The notes beneath the pieces are model-generated. The model saw only the letters and a list, made by a program, of their open reading frames with translations. It made no database searches and had not been told where the DNA came from. The position numbers and the translations under genes are program-made. Positions 35,014-44,989 of a DNA stretch of 64,000 bases are shown one piece after another (the first letter of the stretch is position 1; the number at the start of each line of letters is the position of its first letter). Origin of the DNA: Welwitschia mirabilis (Eukaryota > Gnetophyta > Gnetopsida > Welwitschiales); assembly GCA_051453625.1 (NCBI GenBank), contig JBOZIK010000001.1, positions 37,750,016-37,814,015 on the forward strand. Reading direction: 5' to 3'.

Positions 35014-35021
35014 TATAAATA
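35014..35021 (+). promoter_or_regulatory. Copia LTR TATA box
   Basis: TATAAATA downstream of the GTCGAC array. It is followed by a pyrimidine/purine-mixed leader to the LTR end at 35722. Confidence 0.55.
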
Positions 35022-35310
35022 GCTAAGACATAGAGGAATAAAGAATCTTTTGGAGCCATCTTCATTTGGGTAAATCTATTGGATTTAAAGGATCGAGTAT
35101 TGTAATTGGATGACTTTCACTATTGTATCTTGGCATCTATATTTTTGACCAAAGAAGATATTCTATTATCATCATCTCTACATTCAAGATCATATCAAGG
35201 GCTTCATTTATTTTACATCTATAGGATAAGAGCTCCATTAAATTTACTAAATCAAGAATGAGTGATATCTGTGCTTTAAAGGCATTATTATGTCACTACC
35301 TTGCTTTGTG

Positions 35311-35440
35311 AAAGGTTGAGATTAAGCTTTGAAAAGTCCATTTAAAGATTGAGACTAAGCCTTAAAAAGTCCATTTAAAGATTGAGACTAAGCGTAGAAA
35401 AGTTTATTGTAAAGGTTACAAGTAAACCTAAAATACCTGA
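35311..35440 (+). repeat. 33-bp tandem repeat within the copia LTR (R/U5)
   Basis: Units start at 35311, 35344, 35377 and 35411. They read close to AAAGATTGAGACTAAGCCTT, then AAAAAGTCCATTT. The fourth is strongly diverged. Confidence 0.85.
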
Positions 35441-35724
35441 TGGAGTAAAAAGATCCAAGATCTAATTTGGAAATAAGCTAATCATTGAGAGTGAAATAGG
35501 GGGTTTCCCAAATCACTATAAATTTGTCTTGCATCCAATTGGTATATTTGTGCTTTTAGTCATTATTTATTTACTTTCATTATTTTTTATATCATGCACA
35601 TTTTAGATTAATCCCTTATTGTATGCAAGTTTTGTTTAAGATTGAATTATTTATTTAGAATATTGTGTTGAAATTTTTTAAAGAACCAATTAACCCCCCC
35701 TCTAGGGTTCTTGATCCTATCATT

Positions 35725-35736
35725 TGGTATCAGAGC
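35725..35736 (+). other. Primer-binding site for initiator tRNA-Met
   Basis: TGGTATCAGAGC two bases after the LTR end is the standard plant Ty1/copia primer-binding site, complementary to the initiator tRNA-Met 3' end. It fixes the element's direction and the LTR border. Confidence 0.9.
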
Positions 35737-35786
35737 TAAGTTGAGTTTTATTTAGATTTTAATTAATCTTGACTTAGAACCCTAAA

Positions 35787-37795
35787 ATGAGTAACCCATT
35801 TGATGGTTTTTCCACTAGTCATTCACCTATGTTTGATGGATTAAACTATGCCTATTGGAAAGTTAGGATGAGAATATTTCTTAGATCCTTAGATGCCGAC
35901 ATAGAGAAAGTCATCTATAAAGGTTACACTATGCCTACATTAATCTAAATTGATGTAAATGGTAATACTATCCTAGTTTCCAAAGCTTGAGACTAATGGA
36001 CCGTCATTGACAAGTCAAAAGCCATCATAGATGCCCGTGCCCTTAATGCCATATTTTGTATAGTTTGTGCAAATGAATTTAAGTGCATAGCAAATTGTAA
36101 CCATGCTAAGAAAGCTTGGGAGATTTTTGAAGTAGCACATGAAGAAACTTCAAATATAAAACAAGTAAAACTCTAGATGTTTATTTTAAAATTTGAATAT
36201 ATCTATATGGATGAACAAGAGAATTGCAGGAATTTTTTACTAGACTTATTATAATTGTAAACTCAATGGCAAGCCTTAGAAAAAACTTGGAGGAAGGAAA
36301 AGTAGCAAGGAAAGTCTTGAGATCCCTACCCAAGAGATTTGAGCTAAAGGTCATAACCATCAAAGAGAGCAAGAACATAAATGCAATGGCACTAGAAGAA
36401 ATTCAAGGTAATTTGCAAATCCATGAGCTTAAATTTGTTAAGAATAAGAAAAAAAGGTATTAATTTAAAATTGTACAAGAAAACTATAGATCTGATAGAT
36501 CAGATGAGGACTTGAATAATGATGAAACAGCTATTCTAGCTAGAAGGTCAGAAAATTTCTTCATAGGAAGAAAAAGAAAGGAGAATCAACTAGAAATACA
36601 AAAAGAAGTCATCTAAAACATAGATAGGAGAAAGAAAAGAGTAAAAAGATCTAATTCTACTCATGAAAAGAATTTGATCATATAACAAATGAGTGCCCTA
36701 ACACAAGGAGAGATTGAAAGAAATCAAAGAATCCCTCTTTTATTGCCACATGGTACACTAAAGATAATGATGATGATGAAAACTACTCAGATCAATAATT
36801 AGATAGAGATAGAAGGTTGTCTTTCATAGCCTTTGTGCCATTACTCAAAGATGTTCCTAGTATGTTAGTGCCTGATGATTTAGATATGATCAATGAAGAA
36901 GAAGATAAATCAGAAGGCATATATTAGGATTTATATGAGGAATGTGAAAAGCTAGCTAAGAGGGTAAACGATTTGAATAGAGTAGTGAAGACTATCACGA
37001 AAGAAAAGGAGGAATTGGAAGATAAATATAATGTGCTAAAATTTGATAATACTAGCTTAATTTATTAGGCAAAATATCTTTCTTTTTTTGTAAATAAATT
37101 CTTGAGTAGTTCTTCTAAATCGGAATGGATTCTTGAAGTGCAAAGACCTACTAAAGAATGATCAGGTATTAGCTTTAGTACTCAGAAATCATAAGAATAG
37201 GTAAACTGGAAGAGTAAGTATGCTTCTAAACTTTCATTTAACATTTGTGGTAAATTTGATCATTCAAAGTTTTTTACAAAATTAGACAATTAATTCTTTT
37301 TTAAAAAACTGCAAATACTTTATCTTTTAACTTTATTCAAAAGAGAAGTGTATTACCTAAGTCTAATAAGACTAAGTGGATTAAAGCTAATAATCTTCCA
37401 AGTTTTCTAACACAAATATCTCTCAAATGACCAAGTACAAACAATTAATATCTTGACAGTGGTTACTCAAAGCATTAGTCAGGATAAAAAATCAAGCTTT
37501 TAGTACCTAAACAATATAAATGGAGAAGAAGCTATTTTTGAAAATAACAAAAAGGTAAAAATAGAAGGTATAGAATGTATCAAGGGAGGTAAGTTACTTA
37601 ACCTTGATGATGTGATTTATGTAAATGAATTAAAACATAATTTATTGAGCATTAGTTAATTATATGATAAAGGTTATAAATTAATTTTAAAAAAATCAAA
37701 ATACAAAGTTATAGATGAGAAAACAAATGTTTTTATTTTTTTTGCAAAACGAGTGGACAACATTTATAGTATAGATACTAATTTAATCAATTAGT
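35787..37795 (+). pseudogene. Ty1/copia gag and early pol relic
   Basis: From ATG 35787 the frame reads MSNPFDGFSTSHSPMFDGLN, then YAYWKVRMRIFLRS, the conserved gag start (DUF4219/UBN2 type). The UBN2 region continues to about 36460, including a frame open at 36224-36463. A damaged zinc knuckle (FDHITNECPN, about 36670), a coiled-coil-like acidic stretch (about 36940-37040) and a second knuckle remnant (ICGKFDHSK) follow. The protease active site is visible as LDSGYSKH (about 37452). The GAG-pre-integrase start ELKHNLLSIS lies near 37630. Stop codons are common throughout. Confidence 0.8.
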
Positions 37796-37798
37796 TAT

Positions 37799-38288
37799 TT
37801 CATACAAACTAATTTTATTAAAACTAAATACTTTATAAATAATTTTAATGTAACAAGCCATGTCTATAACTTAATTGTCAATAATGAAAATGATCTAAGG
37901 GTTTAGTTATCATTCTTTAATTGATTACAGGGCAATCAACAGGATCTATGATTTAGTTGACTAGATGTGGTCAGTTGACTAGCCTAAAAGCCCAATCGTT
38001 TGGATTCCTTCTAGTACTATAAACTCATGTCTTGATGAATTGATCAGAATTTCAAGCAGCTGATCAGACCTGATAGATCACAGTGTGGAAGTACCATCAG
38101 TGAACCCGATTCCTTTCTTCATTTTACCTTATTTTGCATAGTCTATAAAAGAGAGAGGAATCTAAATCAATTTTATTGCATTTTATTCCTCTCCATCTCT
38201 TAGATCTAAAGTTCTTTCTTCAAGATCTAGAGTTTTACTTTCAGATCTAATGCTTTTTTCTTAGTCTTTTTACTTATAAAGTTCTATA
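37799..38288 (+). repeat. LTR-like leader of unit 2
   Basis: Aligns with 40625-40900 (TTCATACAAACTA, ATGTAACA, TCTATAACTTAATTGTCAAT, CTAGCCTAAAAGCCCA). It contains GTTGACTAG and CTGATCAGAC motifs like those of the neighbouring LTRs. A TATA box (38144-38151, TATAAAAG) lies 138 bp before the gag-like ATG. If 39947-40902 is the 3' LTR, this is the right half of the matching 5' LTR, its left half having been lost at the join with copia. Confidence 0.5.
38144..38151 (+). promoter_or_regulatory. TATA box of unit 2
   Basis: GTCTATAAAAGAGAGAGG upstream of a CT-rich leader and the gag-like ATG at 38289. Confidence 0.55.
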
Positions 38289-39290
38289 ATGGCTGAAAGG
38301 TCATCTAAGAGGAGAGTGGAAGAGGCTCCTTCAAGGGATCTAGTTGTTTTCTACTAGAGGATGTTAAAAGAGTATATTGACAAGTTTAGAGAGAAGTTTG
38401 AGAATAAACTAGTGTGCCAAGAGTAATCTATAGCTACTTCAGAACTTAAAGAGCTTACAGAAGTTATCCAACTCCTAAGAAATTAGGATCTTGATCACTT
38501 TTTAGATGTTTCTGATTTTCCTTATCCTTTTCTCACTCGGATGATATATTATAATGCCTCTTATAATCATGACTTTAAAACCCTTGAAACCCTCATTTTT
38601 GAGAAGTAGATAAGAGTAATAGCTAATCTTATTTCTAAGCTGATCGACCTTCTACGGAGTGGCTATGAACATTTTTGGCCTCTTTAAGATACCATGGAAG
38701 ACAAGCCTATTATGACCAGGGAGATTTATGGTAAGGTGCATTCTTGAAATCACACCTTTTCTACTTCTTTATTGACTCTAAAATATCACTTTCTACACTT
38801 GATTTTTACCTATAACATTTTGCCTTTGGCTGGACATTATGATGAGAGCTCTTGCTATCGAGCCTATTTGATGTATTTAGTAGGGATTGAGTATTCTATT
38901 AATGCTCTTATCATAATACTAAAGAATATGGTCTCACAGCTGAAGTATCATAAAACTAGGACTTTACCCTATTCTATGCTTATCACAAGTATTTACCACC
39001 ATTTTCGTGTTACCTTTTATCTAAAACTGGAGGCCTTCCATCCTATGGAACCCATTAGACATGCAACCTTATTTCGCATGCATATCTTTGTCCCTTCTAA
39101 TAAATCTTCGGAATCTCCTACTCCAAAGGAAGCCTCTCTTGATGAGACTCTTTCATATCTGAGATGGATTGACTCCTACACTAGACACATGAAGGAAGCC
39201 CTCATTGTAACTGGATATCATATTGCTGACACCTCAACAGAGGTCACTAGTTCAGCGTGCATAGGAGATGATGAAAAAGATTCATATTAA
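38289..39290 (+). pseudogene. Gag-like 'putative plant transposon protein', unit 2 (best preserved)
   Basis: From ATG 38289 (MAERSSKRRVEEAPSRDLVV) the frame runs 333 codons to TAA at 39288 without any shift. It is broken by six in-frame stops in the first 161 codons (TAG, TAA, TAG, TAG, TAA, TGA); the last 172 codons are open. Recognisable segments are NILPLAGHYDESS, then IEYSINALIIILKNM, TRTLPYSMLITSIYHHF and an acidic C terminus. No zinc knuckle, protease or polymerase is attached. All six stops can be explained by C-to-T changes of Gln or Arg codons. The protein's role is unknown; position and context suggest a gag-like structural protein of a non-autonomous LTR element. Confidence 0.7.
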
Positions 39291-39934
39291 GACTCTGAAG
39301 AAGAAGAAGAATAGGTGGGAGGATGAGGAGTCTGATTAAAAATTTTAGATTATGTTTTGTATTTTTATTCTTTTCTTTGTCATTGATGTCAAAAGGATAA
39401 GAATTAGTTGTGTATTATTAAATATTTTTATATGAGTTTAATTATATGCTTTTGATGATCACTTCTAGTTTGTAATGTTTTCATGTTAATCTTATAATGT
39501 TTGCTTATATATAATGAAATGCACTAGTTCATTTTTACATAAAATCTTCTTTCATTCGATATCTCAAATCTATTTATGCTTTTCAAAATCATATATCTAA
39601 ATATGTTTTTCTTTTGGTGTCATATGTGCTTAACTCGAAAATTCTGAAGTCTTTTAACATTGGTAATAAATTATACTTTGTGACATCTGATTTAATATTA
39701 AATAATTTTAAATGATCACATTATGCTTATTATAAAGTTATCCATTTTTAACTTCAAATATGTCTATTAAATTATTTTATTTAAAAATAAAATTTGATTA
39801 TTCAAAATGTCTCATCTTCTTTTAAAAATAATATTATGTTGTAAATAGGAATTTTGTAAGATGGGGTTGGGGGTGGGGAATGCTTTCTAAAAGTTTTAAT
39901 ATTTCACAACCAAATTTTGTTTTCCATCAATGTT

Positions 39935-39945
39935 AAAGGGGGAGA
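39935..39945 (+). other. Polypurine tract
   Basis: AAAGGGGGAGA immediately before the 3' LTR start (TATTAGATTTTG, the usual TG changed to TA). It is the priming site for plus-strand synthesis and confirms the 3' end of an LTR element. Confidence 0.85.
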
Positions 39946-39946
39946 T

Positions 39947-40902
39947 TATTAGATTTTGTTTTATCAATTAATGTCAAAATAATATTTTCTGTATAGTAAA
40001 TTTTGTGTATCTTGTGCAGAATACATTAAATTACTTGTAGGTCAAAATATGGAACCAAAATCATAAACTTCTGAGTACTTGAAACTTGTCATTATTTTAT
40101 CCTTTTTATGATGTTAAATAGATTTTTAAGGGATTAACCGCACCTGAAGTAGAGAAAAAATGAACTGCACCCAAAGGGATCAACCAGATTTTTTATGGGG
40201 TTGATCAAACCTATAACCTTTAGAACCAATGTCCTTGAACCGAAAGGAAAGTAGTCGACCAGACCTTTTATGGGGTTAACCATATTTGAGAACTTGATAA
40301 ATAATATCCCTAGACTAAATGACAAGAGGTCGACTAGACCTATGATGGTGTTGACCAAATCTAAGCACTATGAAGTTGGTACAATTTGGTTGATCATCAA
40401 GTGGTCGACGAGACACCTAAAGGAGTTGACGGGACTCAATGTAGAAAACTGGAAAAGAATTTTAATAGATGAGTGGGCTACTGGATAATTAGAAAGCAAC
40501 TAGACTAGGGTCCACCAAACCCAANNNNNNNNNNNNNNNNNNNNNNNNNNNNNNNNNNNNNNNNNNNNNNNNNNNNNNNNNNNNNNNNNNNNNNNNNNNN
40601 NNNNNNNNNNNNNNNNNNNNNNNNTTCATACAAACTATGATATTAGCCTAAATCTTGTTGAAACTGAATGCTTTCTGAAGAATTTTTATGTAACACCCCA
40701 TATCTATAACTTAATTGTCAATCATGAAAATGAACTGGGGTTTCAGTTGCCATCTTTTGCATGATTGTAGGATGGTTGATGGAATCTATGATTTAGTCAA
40801 CTGTATGTGGTTGGTCAACTAGCCTAAAAGCCCAGTTACCTAGACTCCTTCCAATACTATAGACTTGTGACTCGACAGGTCAACCAGAATATCGAACGGT
40901 CG
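39947..40902 (+). repeat. 3' LTR shared by the copia and unit 2 (with 100-N gap)
   Basis: Positions 39947-40524 align throughout with 34330-34840 (for example AAATTTTGTGTATCTT and ATCATAAACTTCT), including the GTCGACC-type motif array. After the gap (40525-40624) the sequence matches 37799-38080 instead of the second half of the copia 5' LTR. Either the two LTR types share their left half, or the gap hides a junction. The block is cut at 40902 by the LTR that starts at 40903. Confidence 0.65.
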
Positions 40903-42279
40903 TGTTGCAGTGTGTATTTATGTAATGTTTACATCTTGATTAGAATCCTTTTAACCACAAATAATATGCACAAACACAACACACTAATATAGATAAGAGT
41001 GACTAGATTTTCGTAATCTATTGAACGCCAAAATATGAAAATAAGAGAGTTGCTTTTAAGATAAGAAAAACTGTAACCTAAATTATATAAATAACTTATA
41101 ATGCATGAAAATAAAATAAAACACATTTGTGTAAGGATAATCTAGGAAAGAAAATAACAATGCATCTAAACTAACCAAGCACAACCTTAACAAAAGTTGC
41201 CCTCATAATCTATATTAGAAGAGAAACTGTCACTGAATCTCAATCAACATAAACTATGAGGGAGAAGATCATTCATACATTGAAGCATAAAAATAAATGT
41301 TTATATTAGAAATTACACCACATATGTATTATAAATTAGCCACATCTTAATAGAGGAAACATCGCCCAACACTAAGGAAAGATCTTTCTAAAACTATAGA
41401 ATGTTTCTCTGGTCCCTCGATTTCCTATCATGAGTATGTCAGATGCAAAGAAAGATAAGAAGAAGTCGAGGGAAATACCTCTATTTATTAACTTAAAACA
41501 TGAAATGAAATAGATAGAAAGTTATAGGTAAACCCTAACTACCATGTAGAAAGGAATCAGAATATAAGTGGTAGAAGTTAGATGAACATTTAGTGTGGGA
41601 ATTATAATCAGTGTCTTCCGGCTAGTCGTCTAGACGATAAAGGAGATGATGCCACCTTATAGTAAAATCCTCTTTGGCTACTAGTTAGATCTTAGTCAGC
41701 ATCTAGTTGGCATGATTGTCCATCCTATCATTCGGACGATGAGGTGGACCATGTGCATCAACCTTGTTATTTGCAGGAAGTTATCATCTGAAATACAGAT
41801 TATTCATATTTGCTCAAAATGCTTGTGATTTATCATGGAAATTACATATTTCCATCCTTTTCATCTTAGCTCTCTATTATCATGAAAACCAAGTATTTAC
41901 CTATCAATTTACCTATAAAGAAATTCAGAATAACTTATAAAATATATGTAAGTTAGCAGCGTAACATAGCCCTTCACTTAGCTTTATCAGTCCTTGAAAA
42001 ACCAGGCAGTAAACTACATTTGCAAGCTAACTTATTAGATAATAAAAATAACAAGAATACTTCAAGAAATTATTTCTTGAATAATATTTTAGAGATAGAC
42101 TGAATTTGTTTAAAAAAATTAGAAATACTAAACAGAAACACTTGTCAAGCATTAGAGGTTGGTCGTCTAGTGGATTGTCCAGATGATGTAGGGGATGATA
42201 GGATCTGAAAAGGGTTTTCAAAATTGGAACCTATAATAGAAATTGATCTTCTCAGATAACTAGTTAATTATGATAAACA
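40903..42279 (-). repeat. LTR of unit 3 (minus strand), 1377 bp
   Basis: Bounded by TG (40903) and CA (42279). A polypurine tract on the minus strand (AATGGGGGGTT, plus-strand 42280-42289) adjoins it, so it is the 3' LTR of a minus-strand element. Internal motifs include GTCGTCTAGACGAT (about 41623), CATTCGGACGATGAGG (about 41740) and GTCGTCTAGTGGATTG (about 42162). The solo copy at 8663-9990 is the same family. It interrupts the repeat seen at 37799-38080. Confidence 0.65.
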
Positions 42280-42479
42280 ACCCCCCATTATGATAAATAG
42301 TCAAATATAAATATTTACCCAAGTAAAATGCAATCCTCATCCTAAAAATATAAAGATAATCATGTAAAAATTAGATAGAAATAATACACCATGCTGAAAA
42401 AAATAATATGTCTATATAATGACGAGAGATTTTAGTACAAAAAGGTGTAGAAGGGGAGATACAAAATATAATGCAAAAG

Positions 42480-43740
42480 TCACTCCCCTTATCTATGCAT
42501 GATGAACTCTGGTTCAGTAACTGGCTCAGGAGCAGGGGAAGAAGAAGGAGGATGCTCAGGATTTATGAGGAGATAGAAATCAAGAGATGCTACAATAGAC
42601 CTAACTGTCTCATTACCTTGGATACATACTAACTCTGAAATTTTTATAGTTATACTCTGCTGAATAGAGACAATGAACTAACGCATATTTACCATCCGAT
42701 CCTCTGTGTGCCATACTCTCCTCTCAGTTGATGGAATTCATTGCTCAACTCTCTTCTCGAAGGTCTAAAACCTATAATCAATAAAACATCTGATGGTTTT
42801 GGTAGTCTTATCCAGAAGGGTCTAGATCGGCTCTAATAAAGCTCCAACTGCAAGTCTCTGTACCTGAGGTCTCTTTGCCTCTCTTGGTACCTGTATGCCC
42901 ATATCTTGTAAATAATACACAAAAGTCTGAATATGTGAGATACGTCACTTACTTGTAGGCTCTGGTATCCCAAATAGTCAGAAAAAATCTTAGAGGAGGC
43001 ATGGATATCCTAGTGTCTATAGATGTTACATCTCAATCATAGACCCGAGTCTCCTCCAGATAAAGGTAAATAAGTCCATCTACACCCCCTAATAGAAAGT
43101 TATCAGAATCTATAAATATGTGATCATAGCATGGCTATCATGAAATAATGGCTGATGTTATGGATTAACCCTCTATGTATAAGTCTATAAGAAGGGGTCA
43201 ACCAAGTATGAAGAACGCCTCACTTGTCAGCATCAAATACGCTAGGATGTCCAGTACCGCATCATATGTACAACACTCCTCCATACCTCCAGCAAAATAA
43301 ATGTGTAAACTCCCAATATCACCTAAATATATTACTATTGCAATGTGATTTGGGAGTATAGCTATCTCATGGTCCTATATAAAAGCTACGATCATGTCAA
43401 CAAGGTGACCATGAGAATCTACCCATCGCTTGATGTACATGGTGTCATAAAATTCCCTTGTCTTCGATACAAATAGGTATTGGGTGTATCCAGAATCCTT
43501 CGTATCTATAAAGATGAGAGCCTTTAATCAACATTTGGCTCTAATATACTCATGAAATCTCAAAAATAATGCTCGACATAGATAGTAGTTATTTGAATAG
43601 GAAGTGATTGTCTGTGTCAAGGTGGGGGATGCAAAGGCTTCGCATGCTTAACCTATAATGGTACTAAAGGACCTGCCTCTTGCTCTACAGCTTTGGCCTT
43701 ATCCTCATCCTGTCTAGTTCTACATGTATGAGGCCTACTC
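42480..43740 (-). pseudogene. Gag-like relic of unit 3
   Basis: On the minus strand a broken frame is followed from about 43740 to 42500: IDTRISMPPLRFFLTIWDTR (about 42990), IQVPREAKRPQVQRLAVGAL (about 42880), STERRVWHTEDRMVNMR and a proline/serine-rich C terminus (NPEHPPSSSPAPEPVTEPEF) ending at a stop near 42500. It precedes the polypurine tract and LTR at 42289-40903, as expected for an LTR element's only gene. The family assignment to the same plant transposon protein is by layout and weak similarity. Confidence 0.45.
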
Positions 43741-44985
43741 AGTAAAAAATACACAAAAATATTATGCGAGATCAAACAGATAAGCTAAATACGTTGATGG
43801 ATGCTCAATAATGACCTCAAAAATCAATAAAAAAATGTAAAGAATGATAATAATACATCCTTTTCCCCTAAAGATGTTAATACATCTTGTATTGCCTAGT
43901 CAAGAGAAGAAAATTATAAAATGCGCAAAAAATGAAAAAACAGTTTTTTAAGTGGGTGCCACATAAGGTGAAAACTTGAACTACTTAAATGGAAATTTTA
44001 ATCTAGCAAAATCATAGAATAAATCAAACTAATTAATTTATCATAAAGAACCACTATATTTNNNNNNNNNNNNNNNNNNNNNNNNNNNNNNNNNNNNNNN
44101 NNNNNNNNNNNNNNNNNNNNNNNNNNNNNNNNNNNNNNNNNNNNNNNNNNNNNNNNNNNNNAAAAAAAGAAAGAAAGAAAAAAAGAAAGAAAAAAGAGAA
44201 AAAATTGTTTTATGCTATTATATCAATGAATGATAGATGTTTTGTTAGATATATTTAGTGGAAAAAATTTAACTTATAATTAGAATTTTCAAAATTCTTA
44301 GAAACATGTATGATTTCTTGAATAGATGCTAGAGATGAATCTACAAATATAATTTAAATGTCACATGAACTCTTCAATTAAGAAAATAAAATATTATACC
44401 TAGGAAATGATATTAACAAAATAATGATCAATCTAGCTCTGAGTAGCTGGTTATAGTATTAACATAGAATACCTAATGTTCTTTATCTTTTCCAAATTTG
44501 TTGGCCTTTGTTTCCTCTATGATCTTCTATAATTTCCCTTTTTACTTTACAGATAATGACATGTCATAGTAATGACATGGGATGTGGGTCCTAAGCTTTA
44601 TAACATACTAGGTGAGGGTTATATCTATAACTAGGATGGAGATGACAACCATAAAAATGAAGGATATTAGGAAGTTAAAAGGTTTTTAAGAAAAGAGAAA
44701 TGGATGGAAGGAGAAATGGGAACAAATAATATGGGAATATAGTTAACTCAAAAGTAAAACATGATGTACATAGATTATAATAAGAGTAAAGTAGTTTGAG
44801 GCATGTAAGAAAATGAAAAATATTTTATGATAAATGTGGAATAGGGAAGGGATAATAATAAGATGGAAAATAATGATGATAAACTTTTGGAATGACATAT
44901 CCTTTAAAAAAGAAATATGATAAGAGTTTAGTGCTAGATTATAATGCAAGATGAAATAAAAAGTTTTAGAGATGATAAGGAATTA
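43741..44985. other. AT-rich spacer with gap and purine tract
   Basis: A 100-N gap (44062-44161) is followed directly by an A/G-only tract (44162-44205). A 5' LTR for unit 3 was expected here but not recognised. Several short minus-strand frames show no domain. Confidence 0.45.
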
Positions 44986-44989
44986 ATCA

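Larger units (their letters stand above)
34330..37795 (+). mobile_element. Ty1/copia element, 5' part (LTR, PBS, gag, start of pol)
   Basis: The 5' LTR runs from TGTTAGATTATG (34330) to CCTATCA (35722), 1393 bp, followed by a primer-binding site and gag-pol. The corresponding 3' LTR is at 39947-40524, interrupted by a gap. Pol stops after the GAG-pre-integrase region near 37795, where sequence of another LTR-like family begins. Integrase, reverse transcriptase and RNase H are therefore missing. A TATA box lies at 35014-35021 (TATAAATA). Confidence 0.75.

Noticed and set aside
35725-35736. TGGTATCAGAGC as part of a tRNA gene
   Set aside because: No cloverleaf surrounds it. Its place right after the LTR shows it is a primer-binding site.
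38772-39290. 172-codon frame as an intact host gene
   Set aside because: It is in frame with a longer upstream part broken by six stops and followed by a polypurine tract and LTR, so it is the end of a retroelement gene.
34490-40520. GTCGACC motif arrays as a CRISPR-like array
   Set aside because: Spacing is irregular, motifs are short and variable, they lie inside plant LTRs, and no cas-like gene exists.
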